The notes: generated by a model from the sequence alone, not told the origin. DNA of 64,000 nt from a virus (IMGVR_UViG_3300023278_002893:233726-297725), one strand, 5' to 3'. Counted from the stretch's first letter, positions 1-8,407 are shown. A program made the numbers and translations.

Positions 1-643
1 TACTTTCAACATCTTCGCCTGAAAGATACTTTTGTAGAAGGGTGAGTCCGTCTCGAACACTTCCCTCAGCACGGATTGCAACATCATGAATCACCTCACT
101 CGATAGGCTAAGACCTTCCTTTTCAGATACCTGCTTGTAATACTCATTCAGGGTATCTGTATCTACATCCGTGAATTCATACAAAGCACATCGAGACCTT
201 ACGGTCGGGATAAGCTTGTGCGGTTCCGTGGTGGACAGAATGAAGGTTGTATTGGGCGGTGGTTCTTCCAGGGTCTTGAGTAGGGCATTGAACGCGTTCT
301 TAGAAAGCATGTGCGCTTCGTCAAGGATAATAACCTTGTGACCCTTACTGGAGTACCTAATTCCTTCAATCATCTCTCTCACGCTATCTACGCCTGTGTT
401 AGACGCAGCGTCGACCTCACTTACCACCATTGACATCTCAGCTTCAGATAGTTCTGGATTGAGAAGTCTGGCTACAATCCTGGCGGAGGTGGTCTTTCCA
501 CATCCTCTTGTACCGGCAAAGATAAGGGCGTGGCCAAGGGTACCCTTCGTCAGTGCGCTTTCTAATTGCTTTACTGTCCCATCCTGGCCAATGACCTCAG
601 AGAAATCCTGGGGTCTGTACTTAAGCGCTAATACATCGCTCAT
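1..643 (-). CDS. DnaX-like DNA polymerase III clamp-loader ATPase (3' end outside window)
   Basis: AAA+ clamp-loader subunit related to bacterial gamma/tau, which would load a sliding clamp for phage DNA synthesis. Visible on the minus strand: N-terminal ALKYRPQDFSEVIGQ, Walker A GTRGCGKTT, the DAASNTGVDSVREM segment, Walker B ILDEAHML, sensor 1 STTEPHKLIPTVRSRC with the SRC arginine finger. The four-cysteine zinc module usual between Walker A and B in bacterial DnaX is absent, as in reduced phage versions. The frame is open to the window edge, so the C-terminal part is missing. Start at the ATG read from 643, behind an AAGGA site. First gene of a long minus-strand series. Confidence 0.9.
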   Translation of the reverse strand, partial: MSDVLALKYRPQDFSEVIGQDGTVKQLESALTKGTLGHALIFAGTRGCGKTTSARIVARLLNPELSEAEMSMVVSEVDAASNTGVDSVREMIEGIRYSSKGHKVIILDEAHMLSKNAFNALLKTLEEPPPNTTFILSTTEPHKLIPTVRSRCALYEFTDVDTDTLNEYYKQVSEKEGLSLSSEVIHDVAIRAEGSVRDGLTLLQKYLSGEDVES

Positions 644-665
644 AGTTAAATCCTTTCCTTATGTT

Positions 666-899
666 TTACTCCAACAGACCTAAAGCTGCCTTTACCTTGT
701 CGTTATGTGTGTAGTCCTCGGGATCAACCTTCCAGTTACCCTTCATCCGATGACGTCCCCAATGGGCGCCGCAATCATCACAGATGAACCAACGGGTGTC
801 GGGCATCATTCTTAAGAACCGATAATCTGAGGGCGCGTCCGTCATTGAGGCGTCGCAGCACTTTGAACGGATGTCCTCGTAACTTCTTTCCTCTGCCAT
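666..899 (-). CDS. hypothetical protein with paired-cysteine motifs
   Basis: 77 residues, not recognised. A CC pair near residue 14 and CDDC near residue 41 could bind zinc; the middle is rich in Trp, Arg and His. An AAGGAGAAC site precedes the start and 22 nt separate it from the clamp-loader gene downstream, so it is probably co-transcribed with it. No function can be assigned. Confidence 0.7.
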   Translation of the reverse strand: MAEERSYEDIRSKCCDASMTDAPSDYRFLRMMPDTRWFICDDCGAHWGRHRMKGNWKVDPEDYTHNDKVKAALGLLE

Positions 900-1034
900 G
901 TTGTTCTCCTTAAAACGTAATTTTAGCTAGGTTTATTTGTAGCACACTTTGATGTAGGTACACCAATAGAGAAGAGTGTTATAGGTAACTCTGTAATGTA
1001 AACAGTGAGGGCCTCTAACGAGACCTTTATACTA
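900..1034 (-). other. intergenic stretch with hairpin
   Basis: Short gap without a gene. On the minus strand GGTCTC-GTTA-GAGGCC can form a hairpin (about 1009-1025), flanked by an outer CAGTGA/TCACTG pair. It could end transcripts from the genes to the right; there is no clear U tract. Confidence 0.35.
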
Positions 1035-1301
1035 TCACTGTCGATTGTGTCGCCCATTTATAATATTCCTCAATCTGCGAAGCTTGAAAGGCCATCTGTC
1101 TTTTAGTATCCGGGTACATTGTTCTCGACTAACGGCAGAATACACATCTCCGCCTAAGAGTCTAATAATTATCTTCAGTCGCTCTCGTACTATATAAACA
1201 CCAACTTCAGAAAGGTGCTTTTTATTTACGAGATTGATTACAACACTGATGGACTTATGCAGTCGCTTCTTCTCTACCGGTGTGAGAGTTTTGTAGAGCA
1301 T
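1035..1301 (-). CDS. hypothetical basic protein
   Basis: 88 residues, strongly basic, probably mostly helical (ends LRRLRNIINGRHNRQ). Not recognised; the charge would suit nucleic-acid binding, which is inference only. The ATG sits behind GGAGGAG and overlaps the 3' end of the upstream aldolase gene by 47 nt, indicating translational coupling. Confidence 0.65.
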   Translation of the reverse strand: MLYKTLTPVEKKRLHKSISVVINLVNKKHLSEVGVYIVRERLKIIIRLLGGDVYSAVSREQCTRILKDRWPFKLRRLRNIINGRHNRQ

Positions 1302-1974
1302 TAAACTCCTCCATTATCTTCACACCTGCACTAGTTCCTAGCCTGTCTGCTCCCGCTTCAATCATCGCCAGTGCGGTATCCAAATCACTTATACCCGCCG
1401 AGGCTTTGATCAGGGGGCGAGAAGCATTGCCCCTTAGTTCTGACCAACGCGCAACATCTTCTACCTGGGCTCCGGCACTGCCGAACCCGGTGGAAGTTTT
1501 AATGTAGTCTATGTGCGGCGCGTAGTCCTTGATATAATGGAAAATGGTATCCTTTTCTTTCTCGGTCAGATAGCAAGTCTCCACGATACATTTTAACGTT
1601 CCTCCAGCATTGGAAGCAGTTTTGCCCATCAACTGGAGTTCTTTAATTATAAGATCAAACTTCTTGTTTTTCAATTCACCATAGTTCAGAACAAAGTCAA
1701 TCTCGTCAATCCCACGCCCAAAGAAATAACGTGCCTCTTCCACCTTAAGTTGGAGAGGGATGTTGCCGTGGGGAAATCCTACAACTGTACATACTTTGAT
1801 GTGTGAATAACCTGTTGTATTTAACACCTGTCTAGCAGGCACTGCCATATATGGAGATAAACAGATTGCTGCGAATTCATATTCAATTGCTTCGTCCAGC
1901 AATTTCTCGAACTGTTCTTCAGTGGCATTCGGCTTGAGAAGCGAATGATCTATGTAAGTATTAAGAGGTCTCAT
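1255..1974 (-). CDS. deoC: deoxyribose-phosphate aldolase
   Basis: Cleaves 2-deoxyribose-5-phosphate to glyceraldehyde-3-phosphate and acetaldehyde in deoxynucleoside salvage. Family signatures: N-terminal IDHSLLKPNAT, CTVVGFPHG, DEIDFVLNYG, the Schiff-base lysine in YIKTSTGFG, the proton-relay lysine in LIKASAGI, and RLGTSAG near the C-terminus. 239 residues is normal. An upstream in-frame TTG would add eight mostly Lys/Arg residues, but the ATG at 1974 matches where family members start and has an AGAG site. Overlaps the previous gene by 14 nt. In a phage this may recycle host nucleosides released during host DNA breakdown, together with the nearby NDK. Confidence 0.93.
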   Translation of the reverse strand: MRPLNTYIDHSLLKPNATEEQFEKLLDEAIEYEFAAICLSPYMAVPARQVLNTTGYSHIKVCTVVGFPHGNIPLQLKVEEARYFFGRGIDEIDFVLNYGELKNKKFDLIIKELQLMGKTASNAGGTLKCIVETCYLTEKEKDTIFHYIKDYAPHIDYIKTSTGFGSAGAQVEDVARWSELRGNASRPLIKASAGISDLDTALAMIEAGADRLGTSAGVKIMEEFNALQNSHTGREEATA

Positions 1975-2242
1975 TACGTCTCTCTTTTTCTTTTTCAATG
2001 GCTTGATTGAATACCGTAGATGCTCTATCTAAATGTTCATCGGTCCAATACTGGAGAAAGAATACCTGGTTCCCAAATAAGAGAGCAGTGCCTGCCCCCT
2101 CGACGTCGTAAAAATCAAAACCAAGTTCCTCTCCCCGTTCCTGGGTAAAAGTAAAACCTTTCTCCGTAGTAGTAACCTTATTACCATCAGAATCAACATC
2201 ACCTACTACATAAGTGCCCTTGCTTTCTATAATGTGCGTCAT
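1961..2242 (-). CDS. hypothetical protein
   Basis: 93 residues, not recognised. The first half looks beta-rich (YVVGDVDSDGNKVTTTEKGF), the end is a charged helix (QAIEKEKERRNE). AAAGGG precedes the ATG. Overlaps deoC by 14 nt, so expression is probably coupled. Confidence 0.7.
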   Translation of the reverse strand: MTHIIESKGTYVVGDVDSDGNKVTTTEKGFTFTQERGEELGFDFYDVEGAGTALLFGNQVFFLQYWTDEHLDRASTVFNQAIEKEKERRNETS

Positions 2243-2257
2243 TTTTAATCCCTTTCA

Positions 2258-2629
2258 TTAAAATACTTCATGTCCCATTTCTCTTATGAAGTGTATGATA
2301 TCATCCTCTAAATCATCAAAGGCGGGTCCGTGATCCCATTCTTTCAAATGGGCCAGTTCGTGCGACAACGTTGATAATATAGTCTTACTCGATAGCGCTA
2401 TGCGCGGTTTGTTTAACTGGTGTAATCGAATATATAAAATCTTTTCGTTACAATTCCTTTCGTCAATATGTTTAGCACCAATACATTTTTTACAGGGCCA
2501 GCAAATACCGTAATACTGGGCTAATTTCTTAGTTTCTGGCACGATCTTTCCATAGGTCATTCCGAAATGTGCACATACCTTATCCGCAATTTCGTGCATG
2601 TCTTTCCATAGAATGATACTATTTGTCAT
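2258..2629 (-). CDS. SprT/WLM-like zinc metalloprotease
   Basis: 123 residues. The zincin motif HELAHLKEWDHGPAF (residues about 88-102) has HExxH followed by a third His, as in SprT-like and WLM proteases that act on DNA-protein crosslinks or DNA-bound proteins. A CWPCKKC cluster near residue 45 may bind a structural zinc. Much smaller than full SprT, so assignment rests on the active-site motif and the small-domain size. A role in clearing proteins from DNA is inference. Neighbours are nucleotide-metabolism genes. Confidence 0.75.
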   Translation of the reverse strand: MTNSIILWKDMHEIADKVCAHFGMTYGKIVPETKKLAQYYGICWPCKKCIGAKHIDERNCNEKILYIRLHQLNKPRIALSSKTILSTLSHELAHLKEWDHGPAFDDLEDDIIHFIREMGHEVF

Positions 2630-2678
2630 TTAGGTAGATCACCTCCAGCGTATTTGTTTATCTCCTATAGGTAAATTC

Positions 2679-3155
2679 TCAGACTGCGAATTTTTCGTCA
2701 TTGGCTTGTTCCACGCGGCGGGCCATAGTAATCTCTCTATCAAAGAAGAATCTAATCTCTCTATCAACATCTACATCGTTAGCGCTGCCGTGTATTGCGT
2801 TTAGAGTAATGTTATTGTGATCCCCGAAGTCGTGTCGTATAGTCCCAGCCGTTGCCTCTGCGGGATGTGTCGCACCAATTAATTCCCGAAACTCACTAAT
2901 ACCGTCGTGTTTCATTATTACCATTGGCCATACCGGACCCGCACATATAGTGGTGATCAGGTTAGGAAAGAAATCCTTATCCTTGTGCTCTTCATAGAAG
3001 AACTCCGCGCCCTCCTTGTGAATCTGAACTGATTTGACAATCAATATTGCAAATCCAGCATCTTCGATTCTGGAAATAATCTCACCCACTTTTCTGGCTC
3101 TAACGGCGTGGGGCTTAATCATCCCCAATGTTATGTGATCTACGGTCTCATTCAT
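2679..3155 (-). CDS. ndk: nucleoside diphosphate kinase
   Basis: Transfers the gamma phosphate from ATP to NDPs and dNDPs through a phospho-histidine. Recognised by TLGMIKPHAV (ATP-site lysine), GATHPAEATAGTIRHDFG and the catalytic His in NAIHGSAN. 158 residues, slightly longer than the usual 140-150 because of a C-terminal extension. Overlaps the upstream gene by ATGA. With DeoC and a uracil-DNA glycosylase nearby, it points to dNTP supply during phage replication. Confidence 0.93.
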   Translation of the reverse strand: MNETVDHITLGMIKPHAVRARKVGEIISRIEDAGFAILIVKSVQIHKEGAEFFYEEHKDKDFFPNLITTICAGPVWPMVIMKHDGISEFRELIGATHPAEATAGTIRHDFGDHNNITLNAIHGSANDVDVDREIRFFFDREITMARRVEQANDEKFAV

Positions 3156-3409
3156 TTTGTACGCACCCTAACTCTGACTTTCCACCCTTCATCCGAGGAG
3201 CCCCTCTCCCAGGTACTATCAGGATAGAATATTTTCATTACGTGGATAATATAGTTCCAGTTGTTCTCAGTGTTGGGCATACCACCATTGAGAAGTAATT
3301 CTTTCGCGCTCCAAGTCCCAGCACGCCATTGACCTGCGTTCTCTCCCTCCGTTGATAGGAGAGTATCAATTCCTCTTACTAAACTTTCATGTTCTTGGAC
3401 GGTAGGCAT
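3152..3409 (-). CDS. hypothetical protein
   Basis: 85 residues, not recognised; Trp-rich (five Trp) with a basic end (WKVRVRVRTK). Coupled at both ends: TAATG overlap with the gene before it and ATGA overlap with ndk after it. Confidence 0.7.
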   Translation of the reverse strand: MPTVQEHESLVRGIDTLLSTEGENAGQWRAGTWSAKELLLNGGMPNTENNWNYIIHVMKIFYPDSTWERGSSDEGWKVRVRVRTK

Positions 3410-3921
3410 TAGTCCCAGGCCTCGTATATTAGTTTCTCGATCTTATCTCTGTAATTTCTCATTAAATACATCTCAAATAGCATTCTCTCCCAGAGATCGG
3501 GATTACTGATTCCCAGATACTTATCCCTTTCCAGGGCAAGTTTTATCTTGATCACGTTGGTTAGTTGATGTCGCCAGACAAAGAATTCTAGATATGCGGT
3601 ATCTAAAGTTGAGATTTGTGCCGCATTTCCTTCGTCCAGCGAAGAGCCTGCGGTCAATTCCCATAAGCGCTCACAGCGCGCGTTTCGATCTCTAAGCTCT
3701 TTTATATTGGATGCGTCACCCCCTTCCACTATGAAACGCATAAAAGCACTGTCCATCGCAATTACACAGCTTCTGGCGGACATTAGAGACGTGTGATAGG
3801 TAAATCTTTGTTCGTTCCGCGCCATTTCCTCAGTAAGGGTATCCACACCACTCCTGTACTCTAATCCCAAAGCTCCCAGTAAAACTACAAGCACGAGTAA
3901 TACAGAAAGCACTATTCGCAT
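3409..3921 (-). CDS. membrane-anchored hypothetical protein
   Basis: 170 residues with an N-terminal hydrophobic segment (residues 2-20, VLSVLLVLVVLLGALGL) that would be a signal anchor, followed by a soluble, mainly helical domain with several Cys. Function unknown; if exported, it would face the periplasm. One-nucleotide overlaps with both neighbours. Confidence 0.75.
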   Translation of the reverse strand: MRIVLSVLLVLVVLLGALGLEYRSGVDTLTEEMARNEQRFTYHTSLMSARSCVIAMDSAFMRFIVEGGDASNIKELRDRNARCERLWELTAGSSLDEGNAAQISTLDTAYLEFFVWRHQLTNVIKIKLALERDKYLGISNPDLWERMLFEMYLMRNYRDKIEKLIYEAWD

Positions 3922-4229
3922 CAGAACCTCCCAATATTAAGCAGTTGTGGTTTCTCTTCCTCCATATCTTTTAATGTTCGATTAAGTCCCTCTACTAGTG
4001 TCTTGACTTCTTCCAAAGGTACAGAAACTATGGTAGTAAGTCTTGCGATTTCACTACCAAAATGATCTTTGATTCTCTTCTTATCGGCGGTCATGGTGTC
4101 AGGATCTTCCTTTTGAAATGACACATAGACCTCGCCCTCACCACTAATACCAATGAAATTACAACCAGGACATTCTACCTCTATGAAATCCCCCAAACGC
4201 TTCTGAACAGGATCATTTTTTGAGTTCAT
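3921..4229 (-). CDS. hypothetical protein with CPGC motif
   Basis: 102 residues, not recognised. A single CPGC near residue 20 is followed by a beta-rich stretch and a helical end. The start codon lies inside the last codons of the small gene before it, so it is translationally coupled. Confidence 0.7.
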   Translation of the reverse strand: MNSKNDPVQKRLGDFIEVECPGCNFIGISGEGEVYVSFQKEDPDTMTADKKRIKDHFGSEIARLTTIVSVPLEEVKTLVEGLNRTLKDMEEEKPQLLNIGRF

Positions 4230-4380
4230 CTAGCTCCCTCCATCTGAAATAGAAATCAGACATTGATGTGTGGATCCAAAGAGCCGCGCCCGGATTCTTC
4301 TCTACCGTAGATTTAACTAGTTCCAGCAGCATCATCTTTGTTATATAGTCGAGCATTGGGGGTTTATCTTTAGGAGCCAT
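4213..4380 (-). CDS. hypothetical small protein
   Basis: 55 residues (MAPKDKPPMLDYITKMM...), helical, not recognised. Overlaps the gene downstream by 17 nt and the one upstream by 11 nt. The dense overlaps and sustained open frame support it as real. Confidence 0.6.
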   Translation of the reverse strand: MAPKDKPPMLDYITKMMLLELVKSTVEKNPGAALWIHTSMSDFYFRWRELDELKK

Positions 4381-4522
4381 TATTATTATAAACTTCTTCT
4401 GTTTTATTTACCATGTGGATTAACCAAACAGCCTCTATCATGCAGGCGTTCATATCCTCAAGGGGAATTGAATGGTCATCTAGTACCTCTCGCATATATT
4501 TTAGCATTGGTAGTTGGGCCAT
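4370..4522 (-). CDS. hypothetical small protein
   Basis: 50 residues (MAQLPMLKYMREVLDD...), acidic and helical. It resembles the following 55-residue gene in layout (ML.Y...M..., then a hydrophobic W...H segment) and may be a diverged copy. It begins inside the 3' end of the uracil-DNA glycosylase gene. Confidence 0.6.
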   Translation of the reverse strand: MAQLPMLKYMREVLDDHSIPLEDMNACMIEAVWLIHMVNKTEEVYNNNGS

Positions 4523-5084
4523 AAGCTATCCTCCTCGCCTCTTCCAGATCGTATAGAAAATCCTCTTCGATCTTCGTATTTCGGTTACGTAATACGTAGG
4601 ACGGATGGTATATAATGGAAACTAAGATATCCTCATCAAACGGTAGGGGTTCTACCCTCCCGCGCTCCTTGGTGATCTTGATCTTGCGCCCAAGGAGATG
4701 GCTTGCTGATATTCTACCTAATGTTACTATAAGTTTAGGTTTCAGCACAGATACCTGGTCTTTCAACCAAGGCATACATGCCTCTACTTCTACTGGTAAG
4801 GGATCACGATTATCAGGAGGACGGCACTTGACGATATTAGTAATGAATACATCACTCCTATCTAATCCAACCTTCCTCAGAGATTCGGTCAGTATTTGAC
4901 CGGATCTCCCCACGAAAGGTTCCCCTTGGTTATCTTCATTTTCTCCAGGTGCTTCCCCCACTATCATTATTCCCCTCGAAAGGAGGTTGGTACCGGGAAT
5001 GGGACTCCTGCACGTTTTGTGCAGATCACATTTGGTACATAGTAGGATCTCAGAACTACAAATACTGACCATGTCCTTCACCAT
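4476..5084 (-). CDS. family 4 uracil-DNA glycosylase (Fe-S type)
   Basis: Excises uracil from DNA. Type-4 signatures: CTKC at residues 16-19 plus two later Cys (VKCRPP and EACMPW) that would hold the 4Fe-4S cluster, motif A GEAPGENED, PFVGRSGQ, NIVKCRPPDNRDP, and the motif with the catalytic-loop His, YHPS. 202 residues is normal. The KRRIH insert of the crosslinking UdgX branch is absent. Start ATG at 5084 with GAGGAAG before it. A repair role for incoming or replicating phage DNA is likely. Confidence 0.9.
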   Translation of the reverse strand: MVKDMVSICSSEILLCTKCDLHKTCRSPIPGTNLLSRGIMIVGEAPGENEDNQGEPFVGRSGQILTESLRKVGLDRSDVFITNIVKCRPPDNRDPLPVEVEACMPWLKDQVSVLKPKLIVTLGRISASHLLGRKIKITKERGRVEPLPFDEDILVSIIYHPSYVLRNRNTKIEEDFLYDLEEARRIAYGPTTNAKIYARGTR

Positions 5085-5370
5085 TTACTTCCTCTCCACT
5101 CACCGTAGTGGGTGTTCTCTTTCCTCCCATCATGGAAGGATCCATTTGCATCCCCATGGGCATCCCCTCCATTCCAGGCATTCTGTCGAACATCGAAGGA
5201 TCAACTTCTCCGCTGTCCATCATGTTCTTTAGATTTTCTTCATATTTTTTCTGGATTCGCCGGACATACCACGTGCCAAAAGTTACGCTTATCAATTGAA
5301 GCAAAATGTTGCCTAATACGAACGCAGCCAAAACCGACCAGAATATTTCCCAACTAAAACCAAAGAGCAT
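5056..5370 (-). CDS. membrane protein with Met-rich tail
   Basis: 104 residues: one transmembrane helix (about residues 8-33), a basic-acidic helix, then a Met/Pro/Gly-rich segment (MPGMEGMPMGMQMDPSMM) that might bind metal or be disordered. Function unknown. AAAGGAG precedes the start, and a consensus sigma70 promoter lies 22-50 nt upstream, so this is the first gene of a leftward transcript. Overlaps the glycosylase gene by 29 nt. Confidence 0.75.
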   Translation of the reverse strand: MLFGFSWEIFWSVLAAFVLGNILLQLISVTFGTWYVRRIQKKYEENLKNMMDSGEVDPSMFDRMPGMEGMPMGMQMDPSMMGGKRTPTTVSGEEVNGEGHGQYL

Positions 5371-5391
5371 TTATGGTCTCCTTTATATTCA

Positions 5392-5420
5392 ATTATATTT
5401 ATTTTGGGGGGTGATGTCAA
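5392..5420 (-). promoter_or_regulatory. sigma70-type promoter
   Basis: Read leftward: TTGACA at 5420-5415, a 17-nt spacer, TATAAT at 5397-5392; both hexamers match consensus exactly. Start of transcription expected near 5385, leading into the 104-residue membrane protein and the uracil-DNA glycosylase. Confidence 0.85.
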
Positions 5421-5491
5421 GTCGTTGGTCCTTCCTGACTTAAGTATTGAATTTTTTTTTTAGCGTTTCGAAATCCGACTTCCCCTTTGTG

Positions 5492-5626
5492 TTATCTTAT
5501 CCGTCTGTATTCCCTCTTAAATACATTCAGTTTCAATAAGGTTTTCCGTGATACGCCTGCTCGCTGTCGATCGGAAAATTCTTCCCATAGTTTATCTTCC
5601 GATCTCGTCACCCCCGCATCCCCCAC
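5492..5626 (-). CDS. hypothetical small protein (GTG start)
   Basis: 44 residues, basic, helical (SEDKLWEEFSDRQRAGVSRK). GTG start seven bases after AGAGAGGA. Not recognised. It fills part of the gap between 5371 and 5811; the rest of that gap holds the sigma70 promoter and nothing else that I can identify. Confidence 0.45.
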   Translation of the reverse strand: MGDAGVTRSEDKLWEEFSDRQRAGVSRKTLLKLNVFKREYRRIR

Positions 5627-5811
5627 ACCCAATTCCTCTCTCAGAGCTGCTCACTCTCTTGGTTTCTAAAGACTGGACTCTCTAACCCATATGGTATTCC
5701 CTCTTATGGAGAAGGTATAGATCAGTGGGTGATCCTCTCTCTAAAGGATCTACACTTGCCCCATCAGATTATTTGATACCCGCGCGATAATATTAGGTTT
5801 TTACACCCTTT

Positions 5812-6060
5812 TTACCGCCCACCTTGTCCGCAACCGAGATGCTTGTTTCTCCGGTTCCTAGCATGCGATGTTGTCCGGGGCGCTCCCGCATCATAGGGAC
5901 TCGCTACGCTTCGTCCCGGGGAGCCATTGGGAGGAGGATACACCTTCTCCCATTTCGCCTGATCTTCTCTGTCTCTCTTCTCCATCCTGAAAATTATATC
6001 CTCAAGAACCTCTACCCGTTGCTCCAGAATTTCCATTCTCGACTTCGATGATGCTGGCAT
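5812..6060 (-). CDS. hypothetical coiled-coil protein
   Basis: 82 residues. Residues 8-40 have heptad-like spacing (MEILEQRVEVLEDIIFRMEK) and should form a coiled coil; the rest is Pro/Gly/Arg-rich and probably disordered. GGAGG before the start. Confidence 0.65.
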   Translation of the reverse strand: MPASSKSRMEILEQRVEVLEDIIFRMEKRDREDQAKWEKVYPPPNGSPGRSVASPYDAGAPRTTSHARNRRNKHLGCGQGGR

Positions 6061-6063
6061 ATT

Positions 6064-6363
6064 TTAATCCTCCGCCATTTTGTTCATGACTTCGTAGGCC
6101 ACTTCGGTACAAACCTCAGCTACGGTTTCCATCTCCTCATCAGTTAGGGGATGAAGCTCTTTCATGTTCTTCATCAAAACTCTCCTGACAACACCTGCGA
6201 TCTCGCCTGGGGTTAATTCAGAAACTGGCAAGTAGCCAATTTCTTCTCGGGCCAGGAGAATTTTCTCTTCTATTGTAATCTGCTCGAGGTCTTCCATTGA
6301 ATACTCATCTGGATTGTTTAATTCCGGTCTCATGCTCTTTGGTTCCTCTTCGTTGTTTAACAT
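6064..6363 (-). CDS. hypothetical acidic protein
   Basis: 99 residues, strongly acidic and helical, rich in Glu and Met, not recognised. Three nucleotides separate it from the coiled-coil gene downstream, so they form one operon. Confidence 0.7.
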   Translation of the reverse strand: MLNNEEEPKSMRPELNNPDEYSMEDLEQITIEEKILLAREEIGYLPVSELTPGEIAGVVRRVLMKNMKELHPLTDEEMETVAEVCTEVAYEVMNKMAED

Positions 6364-6435
6364 TTCTTTTCCTTTTCTCGTAAGCGGATAATTTTATTTG
6401 CCGCCTCCAAAAATTCTGCTAAGTGCGGGTAATTA

Positions 6436-6600
6436 CTAACTATCTCTACTTAGAAATTCCTCAATTGCCTTATGTACCCTCTCTTCTGCTTCTAAGATAA
6501 TACGATGGCGTTCTTCCTCAGCCTTCTTCAGTTTTTCTACAATTTCGAAACAAATGCTTCCATTGATTGGAGTATCATCCGTATTTATTCCGATGGACAT
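6436..6600 (-). CDS. hypothetical small protein
   Basis: 54 residues: a short N-terminal segment, then a charged helix (VEKLKKAEEERHRIILEAEE) of coiled-coil type. Start chosen at the ATG behind GAGGGAGATACT; a longer reading would run into the fibre-like gene upstream. Confidence 0.65.
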   Translation of the reverse strand: MSIGINTDDTPINGSICFEIVEKLKKAEEERHRIILEAEERVHKAIEEFLSRDS

Positions 6601-6640
6601 AGTATCTCCCTCTAACTGTTTATTTGTGCTGCGGGAATCA

Positions 6641-8407
6641 TCAAGGCTGATCTGTGACAACACTGTTAATACCCGTAGCTGTGGCCCCTGTACCCGCGGC
6701 AATATCTATAATACCGGCGTAGTCAGTTCCCACATTTGGAAAATCATCTCCGGGCTTCCAATAGTGTATCAAGCTCGCACTACTTGTATAAGTCCCAGAA
6801 TCTGTCGTGAGGTCGTAATCAAAACCTCCCGAAACTAGAGTCGGATACTGCCCCGGCTCTAGCGCTATATCCCATACCCCTATATGTCCTAAACTACCAG
6901 ACCAAGCCGCTAGCGATGGTGCTGTGTCCTCTAAGAGGTCTCCTACGCGGAGTTGACGTCCACCCGTTGGCTCGTTCATGTTGCCAGTTCCGGAAAATAA
7001 TAAGGTTTGGTCCGTGACAAGTAAGCCCTGATCGTATGCGATCAGGTTGGTCCCGTCCCAGACGCATGAGAAATTCCTCCACTGATTATGCTTCTGGATC
7101 TTATTGAAACGCGTTATACGTAATCTACGACCTAGAGAGTTTCCCAATTCTATGACAAGCTCTTCTTCATATTTGGAGTTTTCTAGTTTGGCCGCCCATA
7201 TCAATATCTCACTTCTAGGGGTGCTCCCCTTTAGGTGTAATAACGTTCTATGACTATCAATTGCTGCTTGTGGGACAAACAGGGTGGGTTTCAACCAAAA
7301 ACCAAACGTCCATGCATTCCCGATACCTATTTCTTGATTGGGGGAACTTTCTAATCTATCACTAGATCCCCCAAATTCTGTGGCTACTGAATTAGTTACC
7401 CCTACTCCCCCAGTAGTTAAACTAACCGCCCATTCTTGTGTCGCTGTCCCCGAAAGAGTAGAAGTTACAACAACTTTGAAATCCTGGCTCGGTTGTTGGC
7501 TTACATGTGGTATCCAAGCAACTGACCCTGTTGTGGGGGATATAGTCGCCCCCTCCGGATTAGTTTCGAATGTATAAGTCAAAGTCAGGTCTTCGTCGCT
7601 TCGTGCATCCACTTCATAGGTGTAAGACTGAGACGTTAGACCTGAAGTAGTTGGTATCCCTGAAATTGTTGGATCGTGGTCATTGTATTGTACTATTAGG
7701 CGGAAACCACCCCCCGCGCGATCTTCTGCATCAAAGAAAACCCGTTCTTCGTCCGACCCGTCCCCGCTACTGCTATTATACCAATCCAGGGCAAATGCGA
7801 TTCCTGAGATTGTCGGGTTTGTACCCCGCCACGCTTCTAAGTTCTCAGCAATGGCATTTGTAGGGGCGGCTGAAAGTTCAAAGTCTGGTGAATAGTCCGG
7901 ATCACCGATTGATCCTGAAGTACCCGTCAAGAAGTCACCACTGTCGTAAGTTATTGTACCTAATTCCGCCCCGCCGAAAACGCGTGATCCGCTAATAGTG
8001 TCTGATAACTCACCCGTAGGGAAAGGAAAATCAGTCGAACTTGTATAAGCCCCCCATCCTCCGGAAGTTCCTGAAAGGGGGACAGTCCAAACACCATCAT
8101 CTTCGAGCATAAACACACGGAAACTATTATCAGTATCTGTTATAACTGGATTCAGGAAGAACGTGGTCTTCCAATTAAGCTTTGCTTTAACATATGACGA
8201 CCTGTTGGGGATGATTGATAAATCATAATAAAGAAATACCGCATCCGTTGGCTCAAATCCCTTACCTCCAACAGCCCCTACCCAGAGCTGCTCGGGGGAT
8301 TCCGGGAGAGGCCAATGCGTCTCTTCATCGACATTGACGCGTACATCCCCCAAAAATCCATGACTATCACTTTCGGATACTGCGAAACTAGATTCCCGTA
8401 ATACCAT
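6641..8407 (-). CDS. LamG-domain tail or fibre-like protein
   Basis: 588 residues, beta-rich, low in Cys, many Gly/Ser/Thr. Three parts can be seen: residues 1-240, a jelly-roll-like domain beginning VLRESSFAVSESDSHGFLG; residues 245-335, an immunoglobulin/cadherin-like domain (DPTISGIPTTSG ... FKVVVTSTLSG); residues 350-560, a concanavalin/LamG-like domain (AWTFGFWLKPT, WRNFSCVWDGTNLIAYDQG, LGHIGVWDIAL). Such modules bind sugars in phage fibres and adhesins. No other virion gene is nearby, so a receptor-binding or decoration role is inference. No clear ribosome site, so probably coupled to the gene upstream (4-nt gap). Confidence 0.75.
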   Translation of the reverse strand: MVLRESSFAVSESDSHGFLGDVRVNVDEETHWPLPESPEQLWVGAVGGKGFEPTDAVFLYYDLSIIPNRSSYVKAKLNWKTTFFLNPVITDTDNSFRVFMLEDDGVWTVPLSGTSGGWGAYTSSTDFPFPTGELSDTISGSRVFGGAELGTITYDSGDFLTGTSGSIGDPDYSPDFELSAAPTNAIAENLEAWRGTNPTISGIAFALDWYNSSSGDGSDEERVFFDAEDRAGGGFRLIVQYNDHDPTISGIPTTSGLTSQSYTYEVDARSDEDLTLTYTFETNPEGATISPTTGSVAWIPHVSQQPSQDFKVVVTSTLSGTATQEWAVSLTTGGVGVTNSVATEFGGSSDRLESSPNQEIGIGNAWTFGFWLKPTLFVPQAAIDSHRTLLHLKGSTPRSEILIWAAKLENSKYEEELVIELGNSLGRRLRITRFNKIQKHNQWRNFSCVWDGTNLIAYDQGLLVTDQTLLFSGTGNMNEPTGGRQLRVGDLLEDTAPSLAAWSGSLGHIGVWDIALEPGQYPTLVSGGFDYDLTTDSGTYTSSASLIHYWKPGDDFPNVGTDYAGIIDIAAGTGATATGINSVVTDQP

